Source: Bacteroidota bacterium
Lineage (GTDB): Bacteria; Bacteroidota; Bacteroidia; Chitinophagales; Saprospiraceae
DNA: 32,038 nucleotides
Assembly (NCBI GenBank): GCA_009908745.1
Contig: JAAAOU010000113.1
Span: forward strand, 1-32,038
Direction: 5' to 3'
Made by a program: the position numbers and the translations under genes. Each line of letters starts with the position of its first letter. The first letter of the stretch is position 1. Positions 25,410-32,038 of this stretch are shown here, piece by piece. Below the pieces are notes generated by a model. It was not told the origin of the DNA and searched no databases. It saw nothing but the letters and a program-made list of their open reading frames with translations.

Positions 25410-26111
25410 ATGCAGGACCCCAATACCCGCCCCCAGCGCATCAGCATGAAATACCTCGCCAATGAGCTCATGCTAGCCCTGAACCTGGAAAAGGGGCTAG
25501 GCTATACCCTATGGCAATGGCTAGTGCATCCAGCGCGGGCCACGCAGGAGTTCTTGTACGAAGACCGCCGCCGTATGATTAAACCCATCGGGCTGCTCGC
25601 TCTGATACTGGCCGTGGCCACCTTCGTTTCGCTTAAGGTGTTGCCACTGGGGGAACCACTGTGGGAAGATGTGAAGCAAGACCTGCCTACTGAAATGCTA
25701 ACGGAGGAAATGCTGCAGATACTACAGTTCCTCATTATCGGCATGAAGAAATACTTCAACCTGTTTTTCGCACTATCTTTGCCCGGGCAGGCTATCGCGA
25801 CTTACCTACTGTACCAGAAGTCAGGCTACAACTTGGCTGAGCAATTGGTGATCAATACCTATATTTTCTGCGTGCAGACTGCACTGTATATTGTGCTGAT
25901 CCCCTTTTTGAGCTGGGCAGAGAATGTGGTAGGCGTCCTGTTTCTCCTCAGCTGGTTGGCGTACTGGTTTTACGCCCTCTGGCGCATTTTCGGCAAAAGC
26001 GTGGGGCAGACCTTCCTTCGTTTACTTGGGATTTTTTTGTTGATGCAGCTCATCTCTCAGGTTATACTTACTGTAGGGATGGGGGGGTACGGATTGTGGC
26101 TGTCCCTCTAG
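25410..26111 (+). CDS. Membrane protein, DUF3667-like
   Basis: 233 residues from the ATG at 25410; a longer frame begins at 25350, but a promoter-like TATTTTTA (25376-25383) lies between them and the extra residues look non-conserved. An N-terminal soluble part (ALNLEKGLGYTLWQWLVHPARATQEFLYEDRRRMIKP, given here as its beginning and end only) resembles the DUF3667 helix before the first membrane span. Five hydrophobic segments follow, at roughly 65-85, 110-135, 150-175, 180-200 and 205-230. The CxxC zinc-ribbon often found at the start of DUF3667 proteins is missing. Function unknown; no catalytic motif is seen. It follows the PspC gene by 137 bases in the same direction. Confidence 0.65.
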   Translation: MQDPNTRPQRISMKYLANELMLALNLEKGLGYTLWQWLVHPARATQEFLYEDRRRMIKPIGLLALILAVATFVSLKVLPLGEPLWEDVKQDLPTEMLTEEMLQILQFLIIGMKKYFNLFFALSLPGQAIATYLLYQKSGYNLAEQLVINTYIFCVQTALYIVLIPFLSWAENVVGVLFLLSWLAYWFYALWRIFGKSVGQTFLRLLGIFLLMQLISQVILTVGMGGYGLWLSL

Positions 26112-26158
26112 ATTTTACCTTCCGCTTACGACAGAATGCCCTGAAAGCCTGTTGCTTA

Positions 26159-26190
26159 TTGGCAAAAGCCGTGAAAAAAGCGTACTTTTG
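26159..26190 (+). promoter_or_regulatory. Consensus promoter of ahcY
   Basis: TTG (26159-26161), 21 bases, TACTTTTG (26183-26190): a full match. The leader to the ATG is about 23 bases. Confidence 0.68.
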
Positions 26191-26219
26191 CCCTTTATTT
26201 TATACCTATCAAAATTGGA

Positions 26220-27539
26220 ATGTCCATGCAATCAGTAGACGAGAAGCTGAAATACAAAGTAAAAGACATCAACCTGGCCGACTGGGGCCGCAAAGAAATC
26301 GAATTGGCCGAAGCCGAGATGCCTGGCCTGATGGCTTTGCGCGAAAAGTACGGCAAGGACAAGCCGCTGAAAGGCGCGCGCATCGCCGGATGCCTGCACA
26401 TGACTATTCAGACCGCCGTGCTCATCGAAACCTTGGTAGAACTGGGGGCCGATGTCACTTGGTCTTCCTGCAATATTTTTTCCACACAGGACCACGCGGC
26501 GGCGGCTATCGCTGCGGCGGGCGTGCCGGTTTTCGCCTGGAAAGGCCAGACCGACGAGGAGTTCTGGTGGTGCATTGAGCAAACCCTGTTCGCGTTCGAA
26601 GACGGCCAGCAACTCAATATGATCCTGGACGACGGAGGCGATTTGACCAATACCGTATTGGATAAGCACCCGGAGCTGATCGACGGCGTGAAGGGGCTGA
26701 GCGAAGAGACCACCACGGGCGTACACCGCTTGTACGAGCGCATGAAGAAAGGCACCCTGCCCATGCCCGCCATCAATGTCAATGACTCGGTGACGAAGTC
26801 GAAGTTCGATAACAAGTATGGCTGCAAAGAATCCGCAGTGGACGCTATCCGCCGGGCAACGGACGTCATGATGGCCGGCAAGGTTGCCGTCGTGGCAGGT
26901 TACGGTGACGTGGGTAAAGGTACTGCCGCTTCTCTGCGGGGTGCCGGCTGCCGGGTTATCGTTACGGAAATTGACCCCATCTGTGCCCTGCAGGCCGCTA
27001 TGGACGGCTTCGAAGTGAAGCGCATCGAGAACGTACTGGACCGCGTGGACATCGTGGTGACGGCTACCGGCAACAAAGACATTATCAGCGAGAAGCACTT
27101 CCGCGCCATGAAGGATAAGGTCATTGTCTGTAACATTGGCCACTTTGACAACGAGATCGACGTTGCTTTCCTGAATCGCGAGTTTGGCCATACTAAGACG
27201 GAGATCAAGCCGCAGGTCGACAAGTACACCATCGACGGCAAGGATATCATCCTGCTGGCAGAGGGCCGCTTGGTGAACCTGGGTTGCGCTACTGGCCACC
27301 CGTCTTTCGTCATGTCCAACTCTTTCACCAACCAAGTGTTGGCACAGATCGAATTGTGGAACAATACCGATCAATACGAGAACAAAGTATACATGCTGCC
27401 CAAGCACCTGGACGAAGAGGTTGCCCGCCTGCACCTCGAAAAAATCGGTGCCGAGCTGGAGACCCTGCGCCCCGATCAGGCCGAATACATTGGCGTCGAG
27501 GTAGAAGGGCCATTCAAGCCTGAGTACTACCGCTACTAG
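26220..27539 (+). CDS. ahcY: Adenosylhomocysteinase (S-adenosyl-L-homocysteine hydrolase)
   Basis: 439 residues; a second ATG two codons later is equally possible. The N-terminal catalytic part has [16 protein letters not shown] and the substrate stretch LDDGGDLTN (about 137-143). The NAD-binding part has [17 protein letters not shown] (227-243) and an acidic residue after the second strand (TEIDP). The protein ends in the conserved YYRY tail, whose Lys/Tyr reach the NAD of the neighbouring subunit. It cleaves S-adenosylhomocysteine to adenosine and homocysteine, removing the inhibitory product of methylation. Cytosolic tetramer. It has its own promoter and terminator, so it is monocistronic. 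Confidence 0.97.
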   Translation: MSMQSVDEKLKYKVKDINLADWGRKEIELAEAEMPGLMALREKYGKDKPLKGARIAGCLHMTIQTAVLIETLVELGADVTWSSCNIFSTQDHAAAAIAAAGVPVFAWKGQTDEEFWWCIEQTLFAFEDGQQLNMILDDGGDLTNTVLDKHPELIDGVKGLSEETTTGVHRLYERMKKGTLPMPAINVNDSVTKSKFDNKYGCKESAVDAIRRATDVMMAGKVAVVAGYGDVGKGTAASLRGAGCRVIVTEIDPICALQAAMDGFEVKRIENVLDRVDIVVTATGNKDIISEKHFRAMKDKVIVCNIGHFDNEIDVAFLNREFGHTKTEIKPQVDKYTIDGKDIILLAEGRLVNLGCATGHPSFVMSNSFTNQVLAQIELWNNTDQYENKVYMLPKHLDEEVARLHLEKIGAELETLRPDQAEYIGVEVEGPFKPEYYRY

Positions 27540-27583
27540 ATGAGCTGCTGCCGCAAAGCAGCACTGCCATTGGCAACATAAGA

Positions 27584-27627
27584 AAAGCCGCCCGCACCAT
27601 GATGGTCCGGGCGGCTTTCTTGTTTTT
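27584..27627. terminator. Bidirectional terminator after ahcY
   Basis: AAAGCCGCCCG (27584-27594) pairs with CGGGCGGCTTT (27608-27618) around a 13-base loop, followed by CTTGTTTTT on the plus strand and TTTTCTTA on the minus strand. It can stop ahcY and, from the other side, the T9SS type A gene. Confidence 0.9.
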
Positions 27628-27648
27628 AATGCCAGGCGTTCAGCAGGC

Positions 27649-27672
27649 GCGGGCATTCCGGAGAATGCCCGC
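27649..27672. repeat. Second perfect hairpin behind the convergent genes
   Basis: GCGGGCATTC (27649-27658) and its exact complement (27663-27672) enclose the loop CGGA. No T-tract follows directly on either strand. It stands 17 bases after the stop of the minus-strand gene and 31 bases from the terminator above, so it may be a 3'-end stabiliser or pausing hairpin. Confidence 0.6.
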
Positions 27673-27689
27673 TAGCTGATGATCGTCGT

Positions 27690-30600
27690 TTAACGGCTTG
27701 CTTTTATAAAGCGTTCTGTCCGTACTTCCTCGCCTGTGGCGACTTGCAGCAGATACATGCCTTCGGTCATATTCAGTTGGCTCAGTGGGAGGTTCACGGT
27801 TGCCCCCTGTATGCCGTGCACGTTTTCGTAGATGCTGCGGCCGTCCATGCTCAGGATGCGGATCGTAGCCTCTTTGGCCGTGGCCTCTTCAAAGCTGACG
27901 TTCAGCTCGTTCGACACCGGGTTCGGGAAGACACTGAACTGGCCTAGTGTGTTGTTGCTAGGCGCCTGTACATCACGGACCGCTGGGCTGGCTGCGGACT
28001 GCGTACTGGCTGGTTTCCCCGTATCTGCACTGACTTGGAAAGCCGTAGCCGACGAGGCGACGGAAACATTGCTAAACACGGCTTCACACTGCTGGCCAGG
28101 CAGATAACTGAAGCTGGCCAGGCCGACCTGAATGCAGGAATTCATCGGTACATACACGGCGTGGATGTACTGGAAGTTAGCACCGGTAGTGGAGTAGTAG
28201 GCAAAGAACCAGTCGCCCTGGCGGACCAGCTTCAGCCAGATTGGGAACGGGCGGTAGTGCGACTGAGCTACTTTATTGCCGCCGGTCGTGTAACGGGCTT
28301 CGTGGCGCAGTACGTTACTCAGGTTGGAGAAGATAGACGCTTGTTTTGCCGAAGCCGAGTTCGTCTCGCGCATCATCAAGCCGCCGTAGCCGTTGGGCGT
28401 TACGCTTTCCATCTTGGCCGTGATCGCCCCATTCCCGCAGAGTTCCTGATTGATGAAAGCTACCGCATCAGCATCGGTGCCGGGGAAAGCGTTGTTGCCG
28501 CCACCAGATACTGTAAATTGGCTGTTGCATTCGTCAAAAGCGTAAGCATTGCCGGCGGTGCCGCTGCTGCCTACATCGGTAGTCATCCACGGAGCCGGTA
28601 CGGACCCGTCGGGGCCGGAAACCATGGAGAACGTCATGTCTTCACACGAGCTGTCTGCCGCATCCTGTACTACTATTTGGTAAGTGCTAATGGGCTGGTC
28701 TGTGAAGGTATTGGAAGCTTGGAAGGTGGCTCCGCCGTCGATGGAATACAGAATGCCGTCGCAGCTTGTGCAGCTGGCATTGATCGTTATGTCGCCTCCT
28801 TCTCCGGGGCAAGCCGTCGTTGCATCGACGCTTACGATCTCAAGGTCGCAGCACTCGGTAATGCCTTGGTTTTGGCTGCCTTTAGTGTTTTGGCACACCA
28901 GTACCCAGGCCCAATTAAAAAATTCCAAAGAAGAACCTACTGCAGTGGAGCCAGGCTCATTGATTCCGATGTCGGTGCTGCTCATGCCTGCAGCTGGGCC
29001 GTTGGAAGCCGTGAATGTACCTTCGTAACTTATGAACTGGAAAGCCGCACCGCCACAAGCAAGCGCAATACCATCCGGGCCGCCGTTCTGAATACCATTG
29101 GTGGGGTAGGTGAAGGAGTAGTAAGTCACTCCGCCTGCGGTAGCGCCGGGCGTAAATTGGTCAAGCGTTTTGGTGTCGTAGGAAGTGCCATTGCTTCCGT
29201 TGTAAAGGACAACCGAAAGGTCAGACAGGGCTCCGGTGTAGCTGTCCGCAACAGCTACTTCTACAAATTCATTTACATCGGAACCAGCATTATCATAGTG
29301 GAATTCGCTGATGAATACTTCCGCAGTAGAAGGGCAGGGGTCGGGGCACACCGGCACGTTGATCGTAACGGGGTTCGACATACAGCCTGCGTTGTCAGCA
29401 TCCACCACGATAACCTGCGCCATGCTACCTTCTGTCGCGGCAGCGCTGGCGTTGCCAGAACCCACTACCGTGCCATCTGTTGTGCCGCTGGTGATGACGG
29501 AGTAAGCTGTACTGTTATCGGGGTTGAGGATGTTGTACTGCGTACCACTGCCGCCTGACACATCGAAAGAGATGTCGAAAAACGCATCGTCGTCATTGGG
29601 GGCGTCGCCGCATGCCAGGTTGGTGATCGTTACGTTGTTGATAGAGCAGGTAGGAGCGGAGCCACAAGTATTTATTGTTTGGCTCGTATTCAGTGCACCA
29701 GGTGTTTCGGTCATTGGGCTTTGGAAAGTAAAATCACTACTTACATTACCCGTACCCGTTTTTTGAAGGCTCTGCCCAATAGGTGTGCTGCTAGTCTCAC
29801 TTACACCAATATCGGTGCTCGTCATACCATTGGCAGGGCCATCAGTAGCTGTTAAAGTACCTTCGTAGCTGATGAACTCAACAACAGTACCTGTATTTAC
29901 CAACGCAATACCGTCTGGTGAACCGTTTTGAATGCCATTTGATGGTAAGTTGACCAGTAGAATTTGAAAGCCGCTGGTAGCATCTGTAGTTGCAGTTGCA
30001 CTGCCTAAATTCTCAGTACGATATTCACTTCCGTTCGACCCGTTGTAAAAAACAAGGTCGTAGTCGGCAGGGGTAAGCCCCGGAGCAAGTACTACTTCTA
30101 CAAATTCGCCAACATCGCCTCCCGCGTTATCATAGTGAAATTCGTTGATCCAGGCTGCGTCAGCGCATTCAGGGCCGCCTGTGGGTGCCGCATCGCCAGT
30201 CACTACGAGTTCATCCAGCGCAATATCTTCATCACCAGAATCTAGGTCAAATTCAATGCGAATGGTCAGAGAAGAGCCAGTTCCGGCAATAGCAGCTGAG
30301 AACTGTTGAAACTCATCAGTAAGAATGTCTCCATCACCATCACCATCAAAGTCAGTGTCCTGAGCTGGCACGGAATTAAAAGGACTTCCATCAGGAATAC
30401 TCTCAAACCAGAGCAGGTTTTGCTCCGCACCGCCGTCAATAGAATAAAAAATATGTACATAGTCCGATAGATCCCAATCCTCATTGGAGCCATCGTCATC
30501 TTCAGCAAAGAAACCAGAGAAGCTCAGGTTGTTAAACCCATTAATGTCAATATTGGAGATCGTCAGTGAAACGGGCAAATCAGCTCCTTCGGCATCAATA

Positions 30601-30866
30601 TCCATAGCAGCAAAATAGTAGCTGCCTACTGCACCAGATACATTGTAGAAACTACCGATGTTACTTCCGTCCGTACGGATAAAGAAATCTCCAAAACTAT
30701 CTGAAAATTCTGGTATTGAAGTCGTGTAACGAGTTCCATTACCATCCGTTTCAAATGTTTCCTGAAGTAGTGTGGTCTGCCCAGTAACATTATAGGTGGA
30801 GAGCAAAAATCCCCCCAATATCATTAAAAGGCATTGCCTGAGTACAGGTCTTGTGATCATAATCAT
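27690..30866 (-). CDS. T9SS type A secreted protein with two lamin-tail-like domains
   Basis: 1058 residues with a signal peptide (1-30). Residues about 31-225 form a beta-sandwich-like domain with a calcium-type DTDFDGDGDGD run at 170-180. Two copies of a lamin-tail-like domain follow, at about 238-395 and 517-665, sharing EFHYDNAG, YNGSNG, NGIQNG.PDGIAL and FISYEGT. A DUF1349-like concanavalin-type fold covers about 755-935 (GYGGLMMRE, PIWLKLVRQGDWFFAYYS). The final ~80 residues (FSVFPNPVSNELNV, then MYLLQVATG.E and a basic end) are the type A T9SS sorting tail. Surface or secreted; lamin-tail modules often accompany nucleases or carbohydrate-binding proteins, but no catalytic domain is present. 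The 5' half is clearly lower in G+C (line averages down to 35%) than the 3' half (up to 65%). Confidence 0.88.
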   Translation of the reverse strand: MIMITRPVLRQCLLMILGGFLLSTYNVTGQTTLLQETFETDGNGTRYTTSIPEFSDSFGDFFIRTDGSNIGSFYNVSGAVGSYYFAAMDIDAEGADLPVSLTISNIDINGFNNLSFSGFFAEDDDGSNEDWDLSDYVHIFYSIDGGAEQNLLWFESIPDGSPFNSVPAQDTDFDGDGDGDILTDEFQQFSAAIAGTGSSLTIRIEFDLDSGDEDIALDELVVTGDAAPTGGPECADAAWINEFHYDNAGGDVGEFVEVVLAPGLTPADYDLVFYNGSNGSEYRTENLGSATATTDATSGFQILLVNLPSNGIQNGSPDGIALVNTGTVVEFISYEGTLTATDGPANGMTSTDIGVSETSSTPIGQSLQKTGTGNVSSDFTFQSPMTETPGALNTSQTINTCGSAPTCSINNVTITNLACGDAPNDDDAFFDISFDVSGGSGTQYNILNPDNSTAYSVITSGTTDGTVVGSGNASAAATEGSMAQVIVVDADNAGCMSNPVTINVPVCPDPCPSTAEVFISEFHYDNAGSDVNEFVEVAVADSYTGALSDLSVVLYNGSNGTSYDTKTLDQFTPGATAGGVTYYSFTYPTNGIQNGGPDGIALACGGAAFQFISYEGTFTASNGPAAGMSSTDIGINEPGSTAVGSSLEFFNWAWVLVCQNTKGSQNQGITECCDLEIVSVDATTACPGEGGDITINASCTSCDGILYSIDGGATFQASNTFTDQPISTYQIVVQDAADSSCEDMTFSMVSGPDGSVPAPWMTTDVGSSGTAGNAYAFDECNSQFTVSGGGNNAFPGTDADAVAFINQELCGNGAITAKMESVTPNGYGGLMMRETNSASAKQASIFSNLSNVLRHEARYTTGGNKVAQSHYRPFPIWLKLVRQGDWFFAYYSTTGANFQYIHAVYVPMNSCIQVGLASFSYLPGQQCEAVFSNVSVASSATAFQVSADTGKPASTQSAASPAVRDVQAPSNNTLGQFSVFPNPVSNELNVSFEEATAKEATIRILSMDGRSIYENVHGIQGATVNLPLSQLNMTEGMYLLQVATGEEVRTERFIKASR
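28872..30155 (-). repeat. Internal duplication: two lamin-tail-like domain copies
   Basis: Copy 1 lies at about 29682-30155 and copy 2 at about 28872-29318, within the T9SS type A gene. They share a series of short identical motifs in the same order but differ in base composition, so the duplication is old or the copies came from different sources. Confidence 0.7.
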
Positions 30867-31215
30867 AAATGTTTAAAAGTTGTGGTATAATTAGGTTCAA
30901 TGTTTACAAGTCACTAATGAATACTCTTTCATATTGCTTGATGCTACAAAATCAAAAATCACAAGCTAAAAGAGTATTTTAAGTGGTTATGTGAACGGCC
31001 TCTCATTATTCCAAATCGGGGGGTGGGGGAGGATTTGGGCACTCTCTTTCAGGGGAGGTATGAATAAGCTCAAATATAGTTATTTTCGAACATATTGGCA
31101 GCCAGCTAGTATTAACTGAAGTTTAAATCTACTTAAGGCATAAGCAGACCGACTACAAATCCTATTTTTTGTACGGCAATAAATCTAAAAAGTTGGGTAT
31201 TTTCGCCGAAAAATA
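30867..31215. other. AT-rich intergenic region with a G-rich patch
   Basis: 349 bases between divergent genes. No ORF, tRNA or clear terminator is seen. 31018-31065 holds several G runs on the plus strand (GGGGGGTGGGGGAGG, then GGG and GGGG further on) that could form a loose G-quadruplex. Promoter-like boxes TATTTTTTG (31163-31171) and TATTTTCG (31198-31205) precede the HupE-like gene; neither has a well-spaced TTG. Confidence 0.5.
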
Positions 31216-31824
31216 ATGGTCTCTACTTTTCAATCCTACCTGCAACTCGGTTTGTACCACATCGCCGACCTTGCTGCCTACGACCACATCCTCTTCCTCG
31301 TCGCCCTCTGCGCCATCTACCAACTGCGGGAGTGGAAGCGCGTGGTACTGCTAGCTACGGCTTTCACCATCGGGCATTCCCTCACGCTGGCCCTGGCCGT
31401 GTTAGGCATCATTCCCGTCAACACGGCTTGGATTGAGTTCCTTATCCCCGTGACGATTATGGGTACAGCGCTGTATAATGTGGTAGTGCACAAGCAAGAA
31501 CGGCAGCTGCCGACCTTCGGCCAGCGGATGCGGCTCAATTATGTGTTTGCTTTACTATTTGGCTTGATCCACGGCATGGGGTTCTCCAATTTCCTGCGGT
31601 CCAGCCTGCTGCCCGGCCAAGAAGACCAGCTCGTACAGCAGCTGTTTGCCTTCAATGTCGGCGTAGAACTCGGCCAATTGCTGATCGTAGCGGTTATACT
31701 ACTGTTGTCCTTCCTAGCACTGAACCTACTGCGCATCCGGCAGCGCTCTTGGAACCTCTTCGTTTCCGGCGGGGCGTTCGGCATTGCGCTGATCATGGCT
31801 TTGGAACGCGTCAGTGCCGTTTGA
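31216..31824 (+). CDS. HupE/UreJ-family membrane protein
   Basis: 202 residues with about six membrane helices. The N-terminal part has YHIADLAAYDHILFLVAL (residues about 14-31), the His/Asp helix of the HupE/UreJ_2 family, then FTIGHSLTLALAVLG (about 50-64) and a third His-containing helix FGLIHGMGFSNFL (about 114-126). HupE/UreJ proteins are metal (nickel or cobalt) permease-like; this subgroup in Bacteroidota is not tied to a hydrogenase or urease, and none is in view. The conserved His and Asp residues in helices support metal handling as inference. No neighbour clarifies the substrate. Confidence 0.82.
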   Translation: MVSTFQSYLQLGLYHIADLAAYDHILFLVALCAIYQLREWKRVVLLATAFTIGHSLTLALAVLGIIPVNTAWIEFLIPVTIMGTALYNVVVHKQERQLPTFGQRMRLNYVFALLFGLIHGMGFSNFLRSSLLPGQEDQLVQQLFAFNVGVELGQLLIVAVILLLSFLALNLLRIRQRSWNLFVSGGAFGIALIMALERVSAV

Positions 31825-31846
31825 CCCACCAAAATGACTGATGGAT

Positions 31847-32038
31847 ATGAAAATGACTGCACTGCTTATCGCAATATCTTGTTGCCTGCCGTTTAGCCAA
31901 CCCCAAAGGACTCCTTTGATCATCCGCCTTCCGGGTAAACCGTTCAACCCTTCAACTTTCCTAACCTTTCAACCCTTCCCCCTTCCCACCTCCCACTTCC
32001 GACTTCCCACTTCCCACTTCCGACTTTTCACCCGACGA
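31847..32038 (+). CDS. Possible short ORF, open to the right edge
   Basis: Starts 22 bases after the HupE-like stop and stays open for 64 codons to the window edge. The first residues (MKMTALLIAISCCLPFSQPQ) look like a signal peptide and the next (RTPLIIRLPGKPFNP) could be a mature start. From about codon 34 on the DNA is a C/T-rich simple repeat, so the rest (FRLPTSHFRL and similar) is almost surely not real protein. It may be the start of a gene cut by repeat expansion, or chance. Confidence 0.3.
   Translation, partial: MKMTALLIAISCCLPFSQPQRTPLIIRLPGKPFNPSTFLTFQPFPLPTSHFRLPTSHFRLFTRR
31937..32038. repeat. C/T-rich low-complexity tract with short direct repeats
   Basis: Purine-poor sequence built from variants of CAACCCTTC and CCCACTTCCGACTT. 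The 15-base unit TCCCACTTCCGACTT occurs at 31991-32005 and again at 32012-32026. It continues to the window edge. Such tracts occur between genes in several Bacteroidota. Confidence 0.7.

Noticed and set aside
26232-27656. A 474-codon open frame antisense to ahcY
   Set aside because: It lies fully opposite a certain gene; His/Val/Leu-rich composition is the typical mirror of biased codons, and no domain is seen.
28035-29558. A 507-codon open frame antisense to the T9SS type A gene
   Set aside because: The opposite frame has a signal peptide, repeated domains and a sorting tail; this one has no recognisable motif.
31216-31824. Hydrogenase or urease accessory locus suggested by the HupE/UreJ-like gene
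   Set aside because: No hydrogenase, urease or nickel chaperone gene is present; the family is also found alone in Bacteroidota.

Overview
The window looks like chromosomal DNA of a free-living member of the Bacteroidota, most likely in the Saprospiria/Lewinella neighbourhood (the phylum is well supported, the class is inference). Three very large secreted proteins end in type 9 secretion (T9SS) sorting domains: two of the gliding-associated type B kind and one of type A. Several genes are preceded by the phylum-specific promoter TTG-N(17-23)-TAnnTTTG instead of -35/-10 boxes. Most of the DNA is 50-60% G+C with low-GC patches. I found no rRNA, tRNA, CRISPR array, insertion sequence or phage gene.

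Layout. 3-2297: the end of a T9SS type B protein made of about eight Ig-like repeats, convergent with an alpha/beta hydrolase-OsmC fusion (2357-3571). 3745-5040: an APC amino-acid permease, tail to tail with a minus-strand run of six genes from 11219 down to 5037: fabH, efp, accB, accC, a small PliI-like lipoprotein and an MsbA-like ABC exporter. This run joins fatty-acid initiation, acetyl-CoA carboxylase subunits and a lipid-type flippase. 11368-13567: a DUF2279-type envelope protein convergent with a class C beta-lactamase-fold serine hydrolase.

13568-14176 is a 609-base region without a recognised gene. It carries divergent promoters and a leader (or separate RNA) with a possible pseudoknot. 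It precedes an outer-membrane beta-barrel and a 581-residue lipoprotein (14177-16658). A second type B protein (16879-19695) follows, then a TPR protein on the minus strand.

20888-23223 is the most attractive pair: a phosphatidylcholine synthase (pcs) gene divergent, across 47 bases, from a sodium:solute symporter that strikingly resembles the animal high-affinity choline transporter CHT1/SLC5A7. Together they read as a choline-uptake-to-phosphatidylcholine module. 23349-26111 holds a PadR regulator overlapping a PspC-domain membrane protein, then a DUF3667-like membrane protein. 26220-27539 is ahcY (S-adenosylhomocysteine hydrolase). 27690-30866 is a 1058-residue T9SS type A protein with two copies of a lamin-tail-like domain. 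The window closes with a HupE/UreJ-like membrane protein and a C-rich, repeat-filled tail.
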